Source: Pezicula radicicola (Eukaryota > Ascomycota > Leotiomycetes > Helotiales > Dermateaceae). Taken from it: 64,000 bases of DNA. Made by a program: the position numbers and the translations under genes. Under the pieces are notes generated by a model. It had not been told where the DNA came from. It saw nothing but the letters and a program-made list of their open reading frames with translations, and searched no databases. The stretch spans positions 67,779 to 131,778 of the forward strand of contig PDUO01000085.1 in assembly GCA_003008705.1 (NCBI GenBank). The letters are read 5' to 3'. Every line of letters begins with the position of its first letter. Positions within the stretch are counted from its first letter, which is position 1. Positions 32,746-44,000 of the stretch are shown piece by piece.

Positions 32746-33600
32746 TAGTGTAGCGATACTAAAATGGTAGATAGAGAATGACTGTTCGTAAACAGGCTGG
32801 TTTTCGATACGGGACTTATCGATTAATCATCGATTAATCGAGGAATTTCACTGCCTATTGAGTTTTTTGTACGATTCTTTACTTTTCATTTATAAAATGG
32901 CTTCTGAAACAGATTTATTATCTTTATTAGCTCCTTCCCCTTAGATATCAAGTCAATCAAGATCAAGATCAAGAGGTCCAGCTGCTTATACAACGTGGGC
33001 CTATAGTTGTACGGGGTATACTGAAAATGGCGAAGAACCAATCTATAAGACAACAGTTACTATAAATATGCGAAGCCACCTTTGTACGAAGTATTAGATT
33101 ATAGTCGAGAGAGGCTTAAGCCTACTTTAAACGACTATCGCCGACCAATTACAATAGCTTTATATCTAAGTAGAATCTCTTGGCTAGGCCGACCCTGTAA
33201 GTTCGTAAATCTTTCAGAGATAGCTTAACTAAGATATAATTGATGAGGCTTTGGTCTTACTGATTGTTGTATGAAACCTTCCTTTTCGAGTTATTAAATG
33301 GCCTGAGTTCTATACCTTTTGCCGGGTCTTGAATCCCGAGTCGTACGGCGCTATTACTATAGTATATTCTTAAATTGGAATAAAAATCAGTTAAGCTTGG
33401 TATTTCTATAAAGATATTATACGAAAGAAGCTTTAGTTAGTGTACTCTAGTATTTATATCTCGGTTGATATTTGGATATCTCCTAATAGACTCCTATTAC
33501 TAGTAGTAGTTGCTGATTTTGTCGATTATACTACTGAGAAGTATACAAAAGCTCTTCTTATGCTTCGTCCGGTTTAAGGGTATACTGGCGAAGTACAATT
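32746..33600 (+). mobile_element. hAT transposon, 5' part only
   Basis: A possible hAT terminal sequence (TAGTGTAGCGATAC, with first base C-to-T if RIP-altered) starts at 32746. Short ATCGATTAAT subterminal repeats follow at about 32818-32842. The transposase ATG is at 32897. The plus-strand product shows a BED-finger region (TTWAYSCTGYTENGE.. with NMRSHL) and then a hAT core fragment (ESYGAITIVYS-like, DIWISPNRLLLLVVVADFVD-like). TAG, TAA and TGA stops interrupt it. Homology ends at about 33595, where lysophospholipase sequence begins, so the element lacks its 3' half. Confidence 0.7.
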
Positions 33601-33611
33601 CGTGCAACAAG

Positions 33612-35402
33612 TACAGCTACTCTAATACCCCTATTGCTGCCATTCGCAGCGCTAACCTCCAACAGGAATGCCGGCTCATAGTTGATTGGCAAAGGAGAAT
33701 TCACTGTTCCATTCCAGCAATACCTATCAAAGCATTTTATACAAGCAGCTGGGACCTCCGTGCCTATCTTTATCAAACTCCTGCTGAGGACTACACACCC
33801 TACACAAGTGAGCCACTCACTATCCACAGTACCATTGCACATCGTTGCCACATCGTAGCCATTTTGAATCATGAGGTTCCTTTTTACTGTAGTCTGGCTT
33901 AAATGTGGAAAAGTTTGACTGGATGATGTATAGCGCATTGGGCACGTAGACAATAAGTGGAGCTTGGCCAGTGAGATTGCTAGCGTTGCAGCCAAAAAAG
34001 GAGGGACGGTTGTTGAGACCTAGGCTTACAAACGTGACTTGGTCAGGAATAGCTGGAAAGGCTGTGACATTTTCGAGTGTAATATTGAGAGAGCGTCTAT
34101 AGATTACCACAAGGGAGGTGCCATTTGGCCAGTAGAAGGCTGTATCTGCAGAGGAGTCAACACAGAAGATGACGTCCAGTGCCCGAAACGGTTGAATGAG
34201 AGGCGAGAGAGGGATATTTTGGCTGTCCTCCCTGCCATCCACAAGAGTTAGCTGGTTAGAATGAGTGTTCTCATTTGTGCTATTATTATAGCCAAAAAAG
34301 GGGTTCGGTTTGAATAAAGAGACATCGTTTTCGTTAGAGCCAATTTATTCGGGAATGGATGTTAGGGAGTCTTACATAGTATTAGGTATAGCCGTGGAAT
34401 TAATTTGGAGAAAGAACTGGTTAAAAGAGAAGAGGAGGTACCCATAATAAATCCAACTTGATCAAAACCACGCACACAAGGTATATTTAGTAGGACAAAC
34501 CCGCCGGAGAAATTGGACCCAATATAACGAAGTGGCGCAAATCCGTACGTGGTTGAGTTTAAGGATATAATCGTGGTTCCAGGTGCACGGGCGTCAGCAA
34601 CTAGGACTGGAAACGGGCTCTCGCCGCTAACAAAGTTTTCGTCCAGTGCAATTGACGAGAAAGTACATACTGGGCCACCATTGGAAGCATTGACAAGTTG
34701 GAAGGATAGGGCACGCCCCCAATAATCGGTGATGGTTGTTTCGTATCCAGTATTAGCTTTTGAGTCAACATCAGCTTCAAGAATATCATAATAGTCGGCA
34801 ATATTGGTGATTGACAATCCACTTGATTTAGGACCCTTTAGAATTGAGTTTCCAAATTCCTAGACAGATGAGCCAGGGCTGCCGTCACGTAAAGTAGTGA
34901 CGGTACTAAGGTTGTTTGCGTAGAGTGAGCCGACCAACTAAGCACCACCAGAAAGACCCGAGAGATAGGTCGCAGATTGTAAGAGGCCTCCAATTCCGCC
35001 CACATTTGTAGAATTCCCCGTTCGACTGTCTGTGGCAGCGATAAAGCCGGCTCCATTTAACATTGCTCTATAGCCTCCGCCTGATATCGCAATTCCAATA
35101 TTTGGCAGAGCGCTAGCGTTATCAGCAATCCTAGAGATGTATTCTGATGCGTTGAATCCAGAAATATTCGCTCAAGTAAGGATGGAAGTCATCGGTCCAA
35201 TTGTTTTATTTCTTCGTAGTTGAAGCCACGCGGTCTCATTGTCGGAAAGTACAGACGCAGCTCGAATAACTGGACGACTCGAAGGGTATTCGACATTCCC
35301 TGGCACATATCCCCCGGTTGGAGAATCAGGTGCCCTACGCTTCATACTATGAGCACCAGGTATCGCAGCATACCCTTCGGCAGATACATCCCAAGGTATC
35401 AT
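33612..35402 (-). pseudogene. Lysophospholipase (phospholipase B / PLA2_B family), dead
   Basis: Minus-strand segments cover nearly a whole fungal lysophospholipase: AEGYAAIPGA near the N-terminus; [10 protein letters not shown] (oxyanion region); YLSGLSGGA with the nucleophile serine; [34 protein letters not shown] with the catalytic aspartate; [10 protein letters not shown]; and the C-terminal CVGCVVLSRS..CIKCFDRYCWNGT cysteine motif. Such enzymes hydrolyse acyl chains of (lyso)phospholipids outside the cell. Damage: TGA after the 76-codon N-terminal segment, TAG directly after the nucleophile motif, another TAG soon after, stops near 34370 and 34335, and frame changes near 34430 and 33900. 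The signal-peptide exon is not found. The 3' end abuts the truncated hAT element. Confidence 0.85.
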
Positions 35403-36189
35403 GCCCCGCGCTTTAGGATAGATGTTAGTAAAAGTATTTAGCTAGATAATAATTCGGAAGTGGTAGTACTATACATACAGGAGAAAACATTCAAAAATCG
35501 TGACTGATGTAACAACGGTATATATTCCCTTTATACTAGAATAGTTGCTTGTTTAAGCTACTTTCAAGACAATAAAAGCCTCGGATTGAGGAGAGAGAGA
35601 AAGCCAATAGTATTTGTGTGCAGTTAGGGATGCTATATCAGAACAAGATATTTCGTTATAAAGGAGTAGCACCGTCTAAGTTAATATAACCTCGGTCCTA
35701 GACGCATTACATCACAGATTACTGTAGAGATCCCACAATGGTCGGATAACAAGATCGCGTATGTTATCAGAGTGGGCGGTGGGGTGCAGGTATTGCTGTA
35801 GGCGTAACGATAGTGCGAGATATAATTCCAGCCTTTTGTTCTCATTGTGACAATATAACGGCGTAGGTGTGAGTGCAATAGAATTTCTATTATGTAAAGT
35901 TACAGCATGCGGCTTCTACAAAACAGCAGAGTAATAATAACGGAGCGGGATGCTGTGCAGGTTATTGCATGTACTAGTGCAACAGGTTCTGCGTGTGCTT
36001 CATCCCTGTTCACTACGCCAAGAGACCTTAGCGTTGGCTGTTAAACTCTTGATCTTCGACTTCTTTACTTATACTGTAGGTTGATGTCTTATCGAAACCT
36101 CGTTTCACACTTTCCCTGGTGTTGATTATTGATAGTACACTGTCCCTATCGACCACGGCACTATACGATACAATACAGTTCCGGTGCGA
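35403..36189. other. Intergenic, nothing recognised
   Basis: No supported gene. A small minus-strand ORF at 35681-35878 has no recognisable features. Confidence 0.5.
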
Positions 36190-36902
36190 ATGATGGACAA
36201 TTCAGGTAGTACGATTCAGCGAAGCGCTCTTGTTTTCCCCACAGATGGTACCTCAGTTCGGCTTGTGCTATACAGTATCAAGGAAAGGTCCGAAGAAGAT
36301 GGCTCGGTCGATTTTTATAACTACCTCCCAGACTTAAGGCCATGGCTGGGGTCCGCCTTTCTGGAACGAGATTTCGTTGACTTCCACATTGGGAATGCCC
36401 CAAGCAAGGAATGGTTACGTTCTAAAAATCCGGACACTTGGGGGAACTACTGTCTTTACTATACCACCTCATCCAAGCTCCCAGTCAATCAAGCCTGCAA
36501 AAACGTCATCAAACCTGAACTACCAGCTGAACGACTCTTTTTCAGGGGTGACGTCTTTCTAGTAAAGCACACGGGTAGTTTGGGTATGGGCCATGAGTAC
36601 ATTGATACGCCGCAGACTATGATAGATATTTCTGCAAAGGTGATTAAGAAAATGTACGAGAGTGAGAGCTTCGAGGAGAGGCTAGAATGGAACAGGAAAT
36701 GTGGGAAGTCGTTTGAAAAACACAGTGAGTTGCGTTCAAACAAATGTCTAATCTAGCCCAAAAGTAATCTATGTTTGCAGAACAACAGCATCCGGATATA
36801 TATTCGGCCATCGACACGGGTGCGATAGAGAGGTTTAGAATAGGCCAAATGACAGAAAACGACACACTTCAAATTGCTGCGTTAGAAAAGTATAGGGTTT
36901 AG
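36190..36902 (+). CDS. Hypothetical protein, 218 aa, two exons
   Basis: ATG at 36190. Exon 1 ends at 36724, and a 56-bp intron (GTGAGT..TTTGCAG) leads to exon 2 at 36781-36902; the total of 657 nt is in frame. The protein is soluble with no signal peptide or membrane segment. It contains NYLPDLRPWLGSAFLERDF, SKEWLRSKNPDTWGNYCLYY and ERLFFRGDVFLVKH, and a charged C-terminal half that may be helical. I do not recognise the family. The codons look well conserved, and apart from the terminal TAG there is no nonsense. The frame continues 11 codons past that TAG before a TGA, so the stop itself might be a RIP product. It stands alone among pseudogenes. Confidence 0.6.
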
Positions 36903-37153
36903 TTCCCTGATGGAACTAGCAGGAAACTCCTGGGCTGAGTGATAGTGCGAATAGTCACGATTAGTGATTAATGCGCACAACGATTTGTGTAACAGGGCCA
37001 TACAACTTAAGTGTCTATGATACCAAAGTTGTCACAAGGAATTCAAGTTAATTAAAGCCTAGCCAAATTCGTATTCATTTGCAAGAATATCTAGATAGTT
37101 CTAACATCCATTCCTATGCTCTGGCAAGCATTGAAAGCAGTCAACAACTGATA

Positions 37154-38464
37154 CTAATAGAAAGGCTGCTTAAGTCGGTTTGCAATATTAGCTTCATTAG
37201 ATAGTTTACTGGTATACGCCTGTATGTAAAGCAGTCTTGTGCGCCATTGTTGATGATCTCGCCACCACTTATCCGCGTATGCTGACAAGTCTTCAGCTGT
37301 GATGTTCTTGTGCACCCACAGAGCACTATTCATGCAGTGAACAACCAGATCATCACTCAAAGGAGGGTCCTCTTCATTCCATATGAGTAACCTCCCAGCT
37401 CACTTCTTGATGACGGTGCGTATCAAGTCTTTGCGATGGGAAATGGCCTGCTTCCAGTAGTGACTGCCCATCATATAGCAGAAATCGTCTCCATGATCTT
37501 CCAGTAGGTTCAGTAGGCCCTCGCCAAGTAACTCGCCGACCTCTTCCGACCTGGCCCGTAGATCAGAAAATGGATCAAATGGCGCTTGCAATGTTGTTCC
37601 GACTTGAGCAAGCTCTTGATATGGCTTCGGTGTCCTGGCCGCTGTTCCAATCATCATCAACAGATCCTCATTGTAAATGCTTTGCGGGAAGAATGACATG
37701 TTGTTGGTAACGCGCAGCAGTAAAGTACCAGCACCCAAGAACACATTCTGCGGGAGCCCCACGAGACAGCAGGCATGGCCGACTACTGAGTGATCGGCAA
37801 ACTCAACGGCTGGCCATCCCATTATCTGAATGTTTTGATTATCTTCCATCACGCGCAGTGCAAACATCAGGTTTAGAGCGGAAAAGTTTGAGCCAACGTC
37901 GTCTACTAAGGTGATATCGTCGTCCAAAAAGAGTAGGTAGTCCTAGCCAAGGCACAGTACTATCATTTAACCTAAAGTCCACTTCTATGCAACATCGTTC
38001 GTCCGAGTAGAACTGACAAACTTGTCTTCACTTGACTTAAAGTTGGGTTGCCATGATGAATTAACTTCGTCAAGGTTCACATAAATCATAGATACGTATA
38101 ATCCCGGAAACTTGTCTTCGACTATCCTCGTAATATCAGCTAGGTTCGCCTCTCGACTGGAGATGCTTATTATTGGGCATCGATGTATGGTAGCTAAGCG
38201 AGCTAGCTAGCGCCAGGTGGTGGATGTGAGTGAGATATCCCGAGTGGTTGGTACAACAATGCCTCCTAAGTTACTAAGAACGGTATTCCATATTGCCGGA
38301 TTGCCTCGAAGTTTTGAGAGCCCGACTTGGCTTTCCTAGGAGAGGTCGGTCAATATAGACAAATGATCAAATCTGTACTTAGCTTTCGAACGTCTAGGAA
38401 GCTCAATCGTTGTCTTAAGGGGGAGTTTCTCCAGCACGATTTTTTTGTTTATTTAAGTAGACAT
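37154..38464 (-). pseudogene. Glycosyltransferase-like protein (DxD motif), dead
   Basis: One frame runs from the ATG at 38464 to about 37154 (some 437 codons) but contains several stops (TAA close to the start, three or more TAGs, TGA near 37400). Readable parts include LSNLGGIVVPTTRDI, DYLLFLDDDITLVDD with a DxD-type metal-binding motif, IMGWPAVEFADHSVVGHACC, PQSIYNEDLLMM, and a helical C-terminus. The DDD motif after a hydrophobic strand, followed by a second acidic ED motif, suits a GT-A fold glycosyltransferase, but the precise family is unsure. All the stops can be explained by single C-to-T or G-to-A changes. Confidence 0.6.
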
Positions 38465-38544
38465 GATCACTGTAAGTGTGCGCCTTGTTGATAGACAAGT
38501 TGTTAGCTGATTCTAGATGTTTATTTTAATCCCTACTACAAAAG

Positions 38545-38700
38545 GGTGACGCTGACGATCACACCAAGGACTCACACTAAGGACTCCTAATAAGGATCTG
38601 AGGCTACAAACTAAGGACTCACATTATGGACTGACACTGAGGATTTGATCCGAGGCCACGGACTAAGGACTCACATTAGGGATGCGATCCAAGGCGAACG
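38545..38700. repeat. Degenerate tandem repeat
   Basis: Units resembling AAGGACTCACATTA and GATCCGAGGCCACGGACT recur with variation. It is non-coding and lies upstream of the glycosyltransferase-like pseudogene. Confidence 0.6.
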
Positions 38701-39569
38701 AATTAGCTAGCAGACAATTTGCCTTAACGTAAATGAATGCAGGGAAGCTCTTAAAATAGGAAATAATTTGGAAGTAGTCTCTTAACCGTTCTTGGTCTCT
38801 CCTTATTCGTCAGTTGTGAAGGCAAATCACATAACGCACTTTTGCTCGTGTAATCATCTGCTTGTTTAGCCCTTCCACGACCCCACGTAGCTTAAAACTT
38901 GATTACTTTTACATTACCCATTGAATTTACAGTACCTTTGAGTTTCTGGATTTTACTTCGTCCACCTCTGATTCCCTCTGTTCTGGTAAATCTGATGGTG
39001 ATTTGAGTACGTCATACTACCTCCTCAATGACAATCCTCAACCAAATTTTGAGTGGTGGTGGTGAAGGGGTGAATTCTGCCAGTTAGTTCTACTCTCTTG
39101 TTGTTTTGAGAGCGCAAGCACCCTTTGAATGCTTTTCATTTTGAAGTGTGTTTGACTAATCACGTATTGCAATAGTATCTTGGAGGGTAAAGTGTTCGTG
39201 GGACCATCTTCAGCCGCAGTACTACCACAATGAGACTTTCAGTACAGTCGATCTCATCCTGAAGCAGGATGATTCTACCTTACAGCGCGCCTCAGCTGAG
39301 GATAACCCGTCAGTGGTTTGTCCCAACGGTACGCCATTATATGACATTGTTACGGGCAGTGGGGTACTATCGAGCCATGACAAGGTAATGGTGAAAGCTA
39401 TCATTTCAGTTGGCGGAGGTTTTCCAGCTAGAGAAGACATTTTCGAGATACGACTGCGCTCTATCTATCATGTTCAGTCGACCATACGGTACGAAAGTGC
39501 GACGTGCCCGTACACCCCTGAGCCCTTATTGAACAAAGAACGGTCACTGTCTGAGTGGCTCCAAAACTC

Positions 39570-40641
39570 GCCGCTTGCCTTGGTTCTACATGATAATCTC
39601 GGTTCGGGTGGCAACATTTCCACACGTCTCCGATTTCATCAACGATGTAAACGATGCGATTTGTAAAATGACAAGTGACGTGTTTTTGTGCTTCTGAGGA
39701 TATGACAAATGATGAACCCGTTTGTTGGACAATCTCTTGTAGGCGGAGCACTGGCTGCTGCGGATCCAAGAGGACAAAGGTGCCTCCCGCCTTGAGTAAA
39801 GTACTGCAAGCACAGAAACAATAGTCCACATGGATTTTTCAAAACAGAGTGGCACAATAGTGTCCACCTTGACCCCTAGTCTAACTAGTCGATATACAAA
39901 TCGTGTAGCGAGATCGTTCAAGGCACTATACGTCAATTCTCCATCCCAGGCGCATACTGCTTGTACGTCCGGGCGACGATGTACCTGTTCTTCGATAATC
40001 TCGTGCACGCAATGCTCAGAGGCTGCCGGCAACTGGCTGTTCCAAGTCCATAGCTCGTCTGTGTCTTCGGGAGTCAGAATCTCAATGTGACTAGTCGTCT
40101 TTCTTGTACTAGCTTGGAGTATTTGTTGTATAATAAAGTCTAACTGTCGGAGAATCTTGCTCGTAATCCATTTCTCAATCGCTCCAGGATTGAAAGTGGC
40201 GGATATGTTTACTCCATCCGAGCTAGGTGTACAATGTAGCTCAAGGTCGCAGGACTCGGCGTGCTGAATCTGGAGTGATGTCTGGATGGAGAATATGCGC
40301 TGGACACCACGCGCTGTCTTGTTGAACGGACCCGTCTGTCTCTGTATATTGTATAAGGCATCATGTATGGATTGCTCGTTGATCAAATGTACGTGAATCG
40401 GTACTGCTGCTTTCGACTCCTCTAAAGAAATTCCATTACTGATTCCCAGCGAAGGTTTACTGGTAACCGAGGTATTGATGATGACATCCTTGGAGTCGGT
40501 GTAGCTACCAACGATGATTGCCCAGGCTAGGTAGATGAAACTTGAAGTTGCAAAGTCAGGTGCAGCATTCGCCACGGAGCATGTACATGTGAGCTTGGTC
40601 TCCATTGTGAGCGACATGCTGCGTGATACGCAGGATGACAA
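39570..40641 (-). pseudogene. Nonribosomal peptide synthetase fragment (end of C, start of A domain)
   Basis: The minus-strand frame from 40641 shows a condensation-domain C-terminal half (SSFIYLAWAIIVGSYTDSKD, PVHVHL-like, FNPGAIEKWITSKILRQLDF). The start of an adenylation domain follows (EEQVHRRPDVQAVCAWDGELTYSALNDLA, then SMWTIVSVLAVL). Near 39795 about five extra bases break the frame. The next frame gives KAGGTFVLLDPQQPVLRLQEI, so the A1-A2 region is present, but the rest of the A domain (the nucleotide-binding Ser/Thr/Gly loop onwards) is missing or scrambled by 39570. Upstream C-domain histidine motif and downstream carrier domain are absent. It is a small remnant of a once large enzyme, in the same orientation as the MFS and IDO genes 12 kb away. 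Confidence 0.85.
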
Positions 40642-40945
40642 TAAGACACAATCACTTTCGACTTGTAAGATAACAAAGCCCTGGTGATAGCAAAACTAGT
40701 CATTATTTGGCCCCCCGTTCGATAAGGAACGAATATACCTTTTAATTCGGGACCACTTGCGGGGCTTCTAATGGCGAGATGAGGGTTGGCTGTTTTGCCC
40801 ACCGTTCAGTAACAAATGATTGAGCTACATCTTAGGTGGTATGGATATCCTCCACCTCTGAATAGTATGTGGCGAAGCACCAATTGTATTTTTAGGGGAT
40901 TTAGACATATTCGACAGTTCATAGGCTTCTGTAAAATTGATAGGG

Positions 40946-41030
40946 CGTTGTCCTCAGCGGTGTCCTCAGCGTTGTCCTTGGTGTTGTCCTTAACGTAGTC
41001 CTTAGTAGGTTCCTCAGTTTTGTCCTTAGC
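40946..41030. repeat. 12-bp minisatellite
   Basis: About seven imperfect copies of a 12-bp unit resembling GTTGTCCTCAGC run head to tail. They are non-coding. Confidence 0.85.
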
Positions 41031-44000
41031 GGGAGATCTCTGGCAAACTTAGCGGCGGTACCTCAGCAGAGCCCTGGTAATTTTCTTAGTAGTATCTGGA
41101 GTAGTATATCGTAGTATTGTAAACAAGTATTTTAAGAATTCTTCTTTTATAGTATACTTAACTATACTAATAATTGGATAAATACTGGTTAGGAGAAATT
41201 TCCATAAATATGCCAAGTATATATTTTGAAACTATTGTGTCGCCAAAGAATTTCTATGGTACACAGAGTAGTTTGGAGGATGCTGGTCAGCCCAAAATGG
41301 CTGAACATAAAAGGATCATCTTCCGCGATTTGACTCCTTCTATCACCCTACCCTCGGTAGAGCCTGGCCAAAGTACTCGCTCACAGTCTCGAAGGCGGTC
41401 TCTCTTAAAAGATAGCAAAATTAGTACGAATGCGACGCGAGCGATGTTTTCCGACATAGTGCTTACCTTAACATATCCTCTGGTTCCTAGGTTGGATCGT
41501 ATAGGCCGACCTAGTGTACGAGGAAGTAGGTTCCCTGTAAAGTCAATAAGTACGGGGGCGAGATGCGAGGGGGAAACAAGTGTAGATGCATATATTCTCC
41601 AGCTTGTGGTCACTGATGTGATGGAATGGGTATGTCTTGGGGCGCTTTCTTGGGGCGCTTTCTTGGGGCTGTAAGTCGCTTTGACTTTGGGATCTTAGGC
41701 ATTGTAGTTTTTGTAGAAGAGGTTTGGTGGTGGTTTGATGGTGGGTTGATAGTGGTAATCTTGCTTAGTCATCAACAATAGAACGACTTCTACAAAAGTT
41801 ATCATACTTGTAAATAGGGATAAGTTACTGTTCGTACACGAGACAATTCTTCTAACCTTCTTTATCTCTTCGAATACCTGGCCTATTATTAATAGAAATC
41901 AAATTTTCGACCTATACAAGGTAATGTAGATGATTACGATCAACTTAATCGTCAGGCAGTATTTACAGACCTCTCTCTGCTCGGAAATCGAGATCTAGGA
42001 CTCTACCTCGATGTGGAATAAGCTTTATTAGGTGTACGATCCTAATACACGTTGCGTGTACTATAGTCCTTATTATCTAATACAGAGAGTATAGTAATAA
42101 TTGTTGTATCTTTCTAACCTAAGATTAAAATTCTAATCTCTTAAAAAGAAGAGGTATAATATAATAAGATTAAATACTCTAGGTAGTGTAGGTAGGGGAA
42201 ATGGATTACTAGATGAATTGTTTATAAACCCCCACGACCTAGGTAGCTTCACTCTGATTTATTTCAAAGTAGAAATCTGAATATCCCAAGGTTTGAAATT
42301 TCAATGTCTTCCTTATCTACTTCCTTACTTATCTCCTATACCTCTGTGGGATATTGGAGAGAGTAAAGTTCTTACAGCTGTGATAAGTACCTATCTAGCT
42401 AACTGGTGAGATATTTGAGATACTATTACTAGCTCTTTAAAGACAATTATAAGTAAAAAAAAAGGCTTTTAGTTTCCCTCGAAGCTCCATCTCGTAAAGG
42501 TACCTTTTACTTTTATTATAAGCCCAAAGCAGCTAGGGCCAATACAGAGTAGAGAATCTTTATAGCTATTTTGATTTCTCTTAAACTTTTTATAAAGATT
42601 GTAATTAGAGATCAACTCCTATAAAAGAATGAATGAATGTGGTATTAAGAAATGAAAAGTGGTCGAAGCTGGATAAAATATAATACTACTACAGTAGTCA
42701 ACTAGATTGTACAAGTGGGTATAATTTCAATTTAGCTAATGATTGGTGAAAGCAGATTGGTTAAACCAACAATTTATTTTTATAACTTTATAAATATATA
42801 ATTATCCCCCTAGTATATTAAATCAAAATCAAAAATTATATATATACTCATAGAATTTTTATTTTCTACTATATTTTAGGAAACCAAACCCCAAGACCAG
42901 ACCAATAGCTGGTATAAACTAGCTACTTCCGAATATAAAAGGCATGGAGATATCATAGTAATCTAAAGTATAGGCGATGATATAAGAAGCCGAAGACTAG
43001 AAAGTAAACAAGTTTACCGTATAATAGTTTTTATAAGGAGAACATAGCTCGACAAGGGCATTGATATCTAGAAGAGAAATCTATATTATAAATCCCACTA
43101 CTAAAGTATTTGAAGCAGAACTAAGTATTGCGTATCTATAAAAGAGTTATAGGAGTTATAGCCACCCCTCTAGAAAAGTGTTCATACTTCCTGACCCTAC
43201 GAAGGAGAAGACGAGAACATATACGTACCACCAGCTGGGTAACTCGTTGTATTCGAGTATCAATTTATAGTAGGAATCGAGATCTAGATCATCCTTATTT
43301 CGTTTCTCCTACTTACACAGCTGTAGTGAGAGTGAGAAGTGTTACGAGGACCTTCATGATGTATTGTGTTGTGGTTTACAATCTTAAGGATTTAAATCGA
43401 CTATTTATAAAGTAAAGGTTATAGATCTTAAAGTCCAAGACCACGAATCCTCCTCTCTTGTAGTGAGCTTAATTGTGTACTTCTAATTACTATTCCTCTG
43501 CGACTTACGGAACTAGAACATTTCTGTTTTTATATCATAAAGAGCCCTAATGAGATTTTGGTCTCTGCCTAGTATTTCTATAATTTCGTCTTTCTGCTAG
43601 TCCAACGTAAGAGGCGATATAGTTTTGAAAAGTATATAAGCCGTTGAAACTATACAAAGAGATATCATCTTGATGAAATATATTGACGGCATAGGCAATT
43701 GCCGTCAAGTCGCTACCATTAGTACCCACTGGAAATGTTCCGCCGCTTGAAAAAGAATCTCTTAATGTATAAAGTTATAAAATTAAATAATATTATATAA
43801 AAAAAATATTACTTATAAACTTCTCAGGATCAGCCTCGGCGGCAGCACCACCAGCAGCACCACCAGTAGCTGGGGCGGCACCACCGGCACCACTAGATGG
43901 AACAGAAGCCAACTTGTTTGAAGCCTCAGAGATTAACTGTAGTATTTATTAGACAGTAGGTCTCCTCTTGGGCTGTAAAACACATTGTTGTAGTTGTAAG

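Noticed and set aside
41174..41674. 166-codon plus-strand ORF
   Set aside because: Starts on TTG, no recognisable domain, partly tandem-repeat derived at its end (GGGGCGCTTTCTT units); not supported as a gene.
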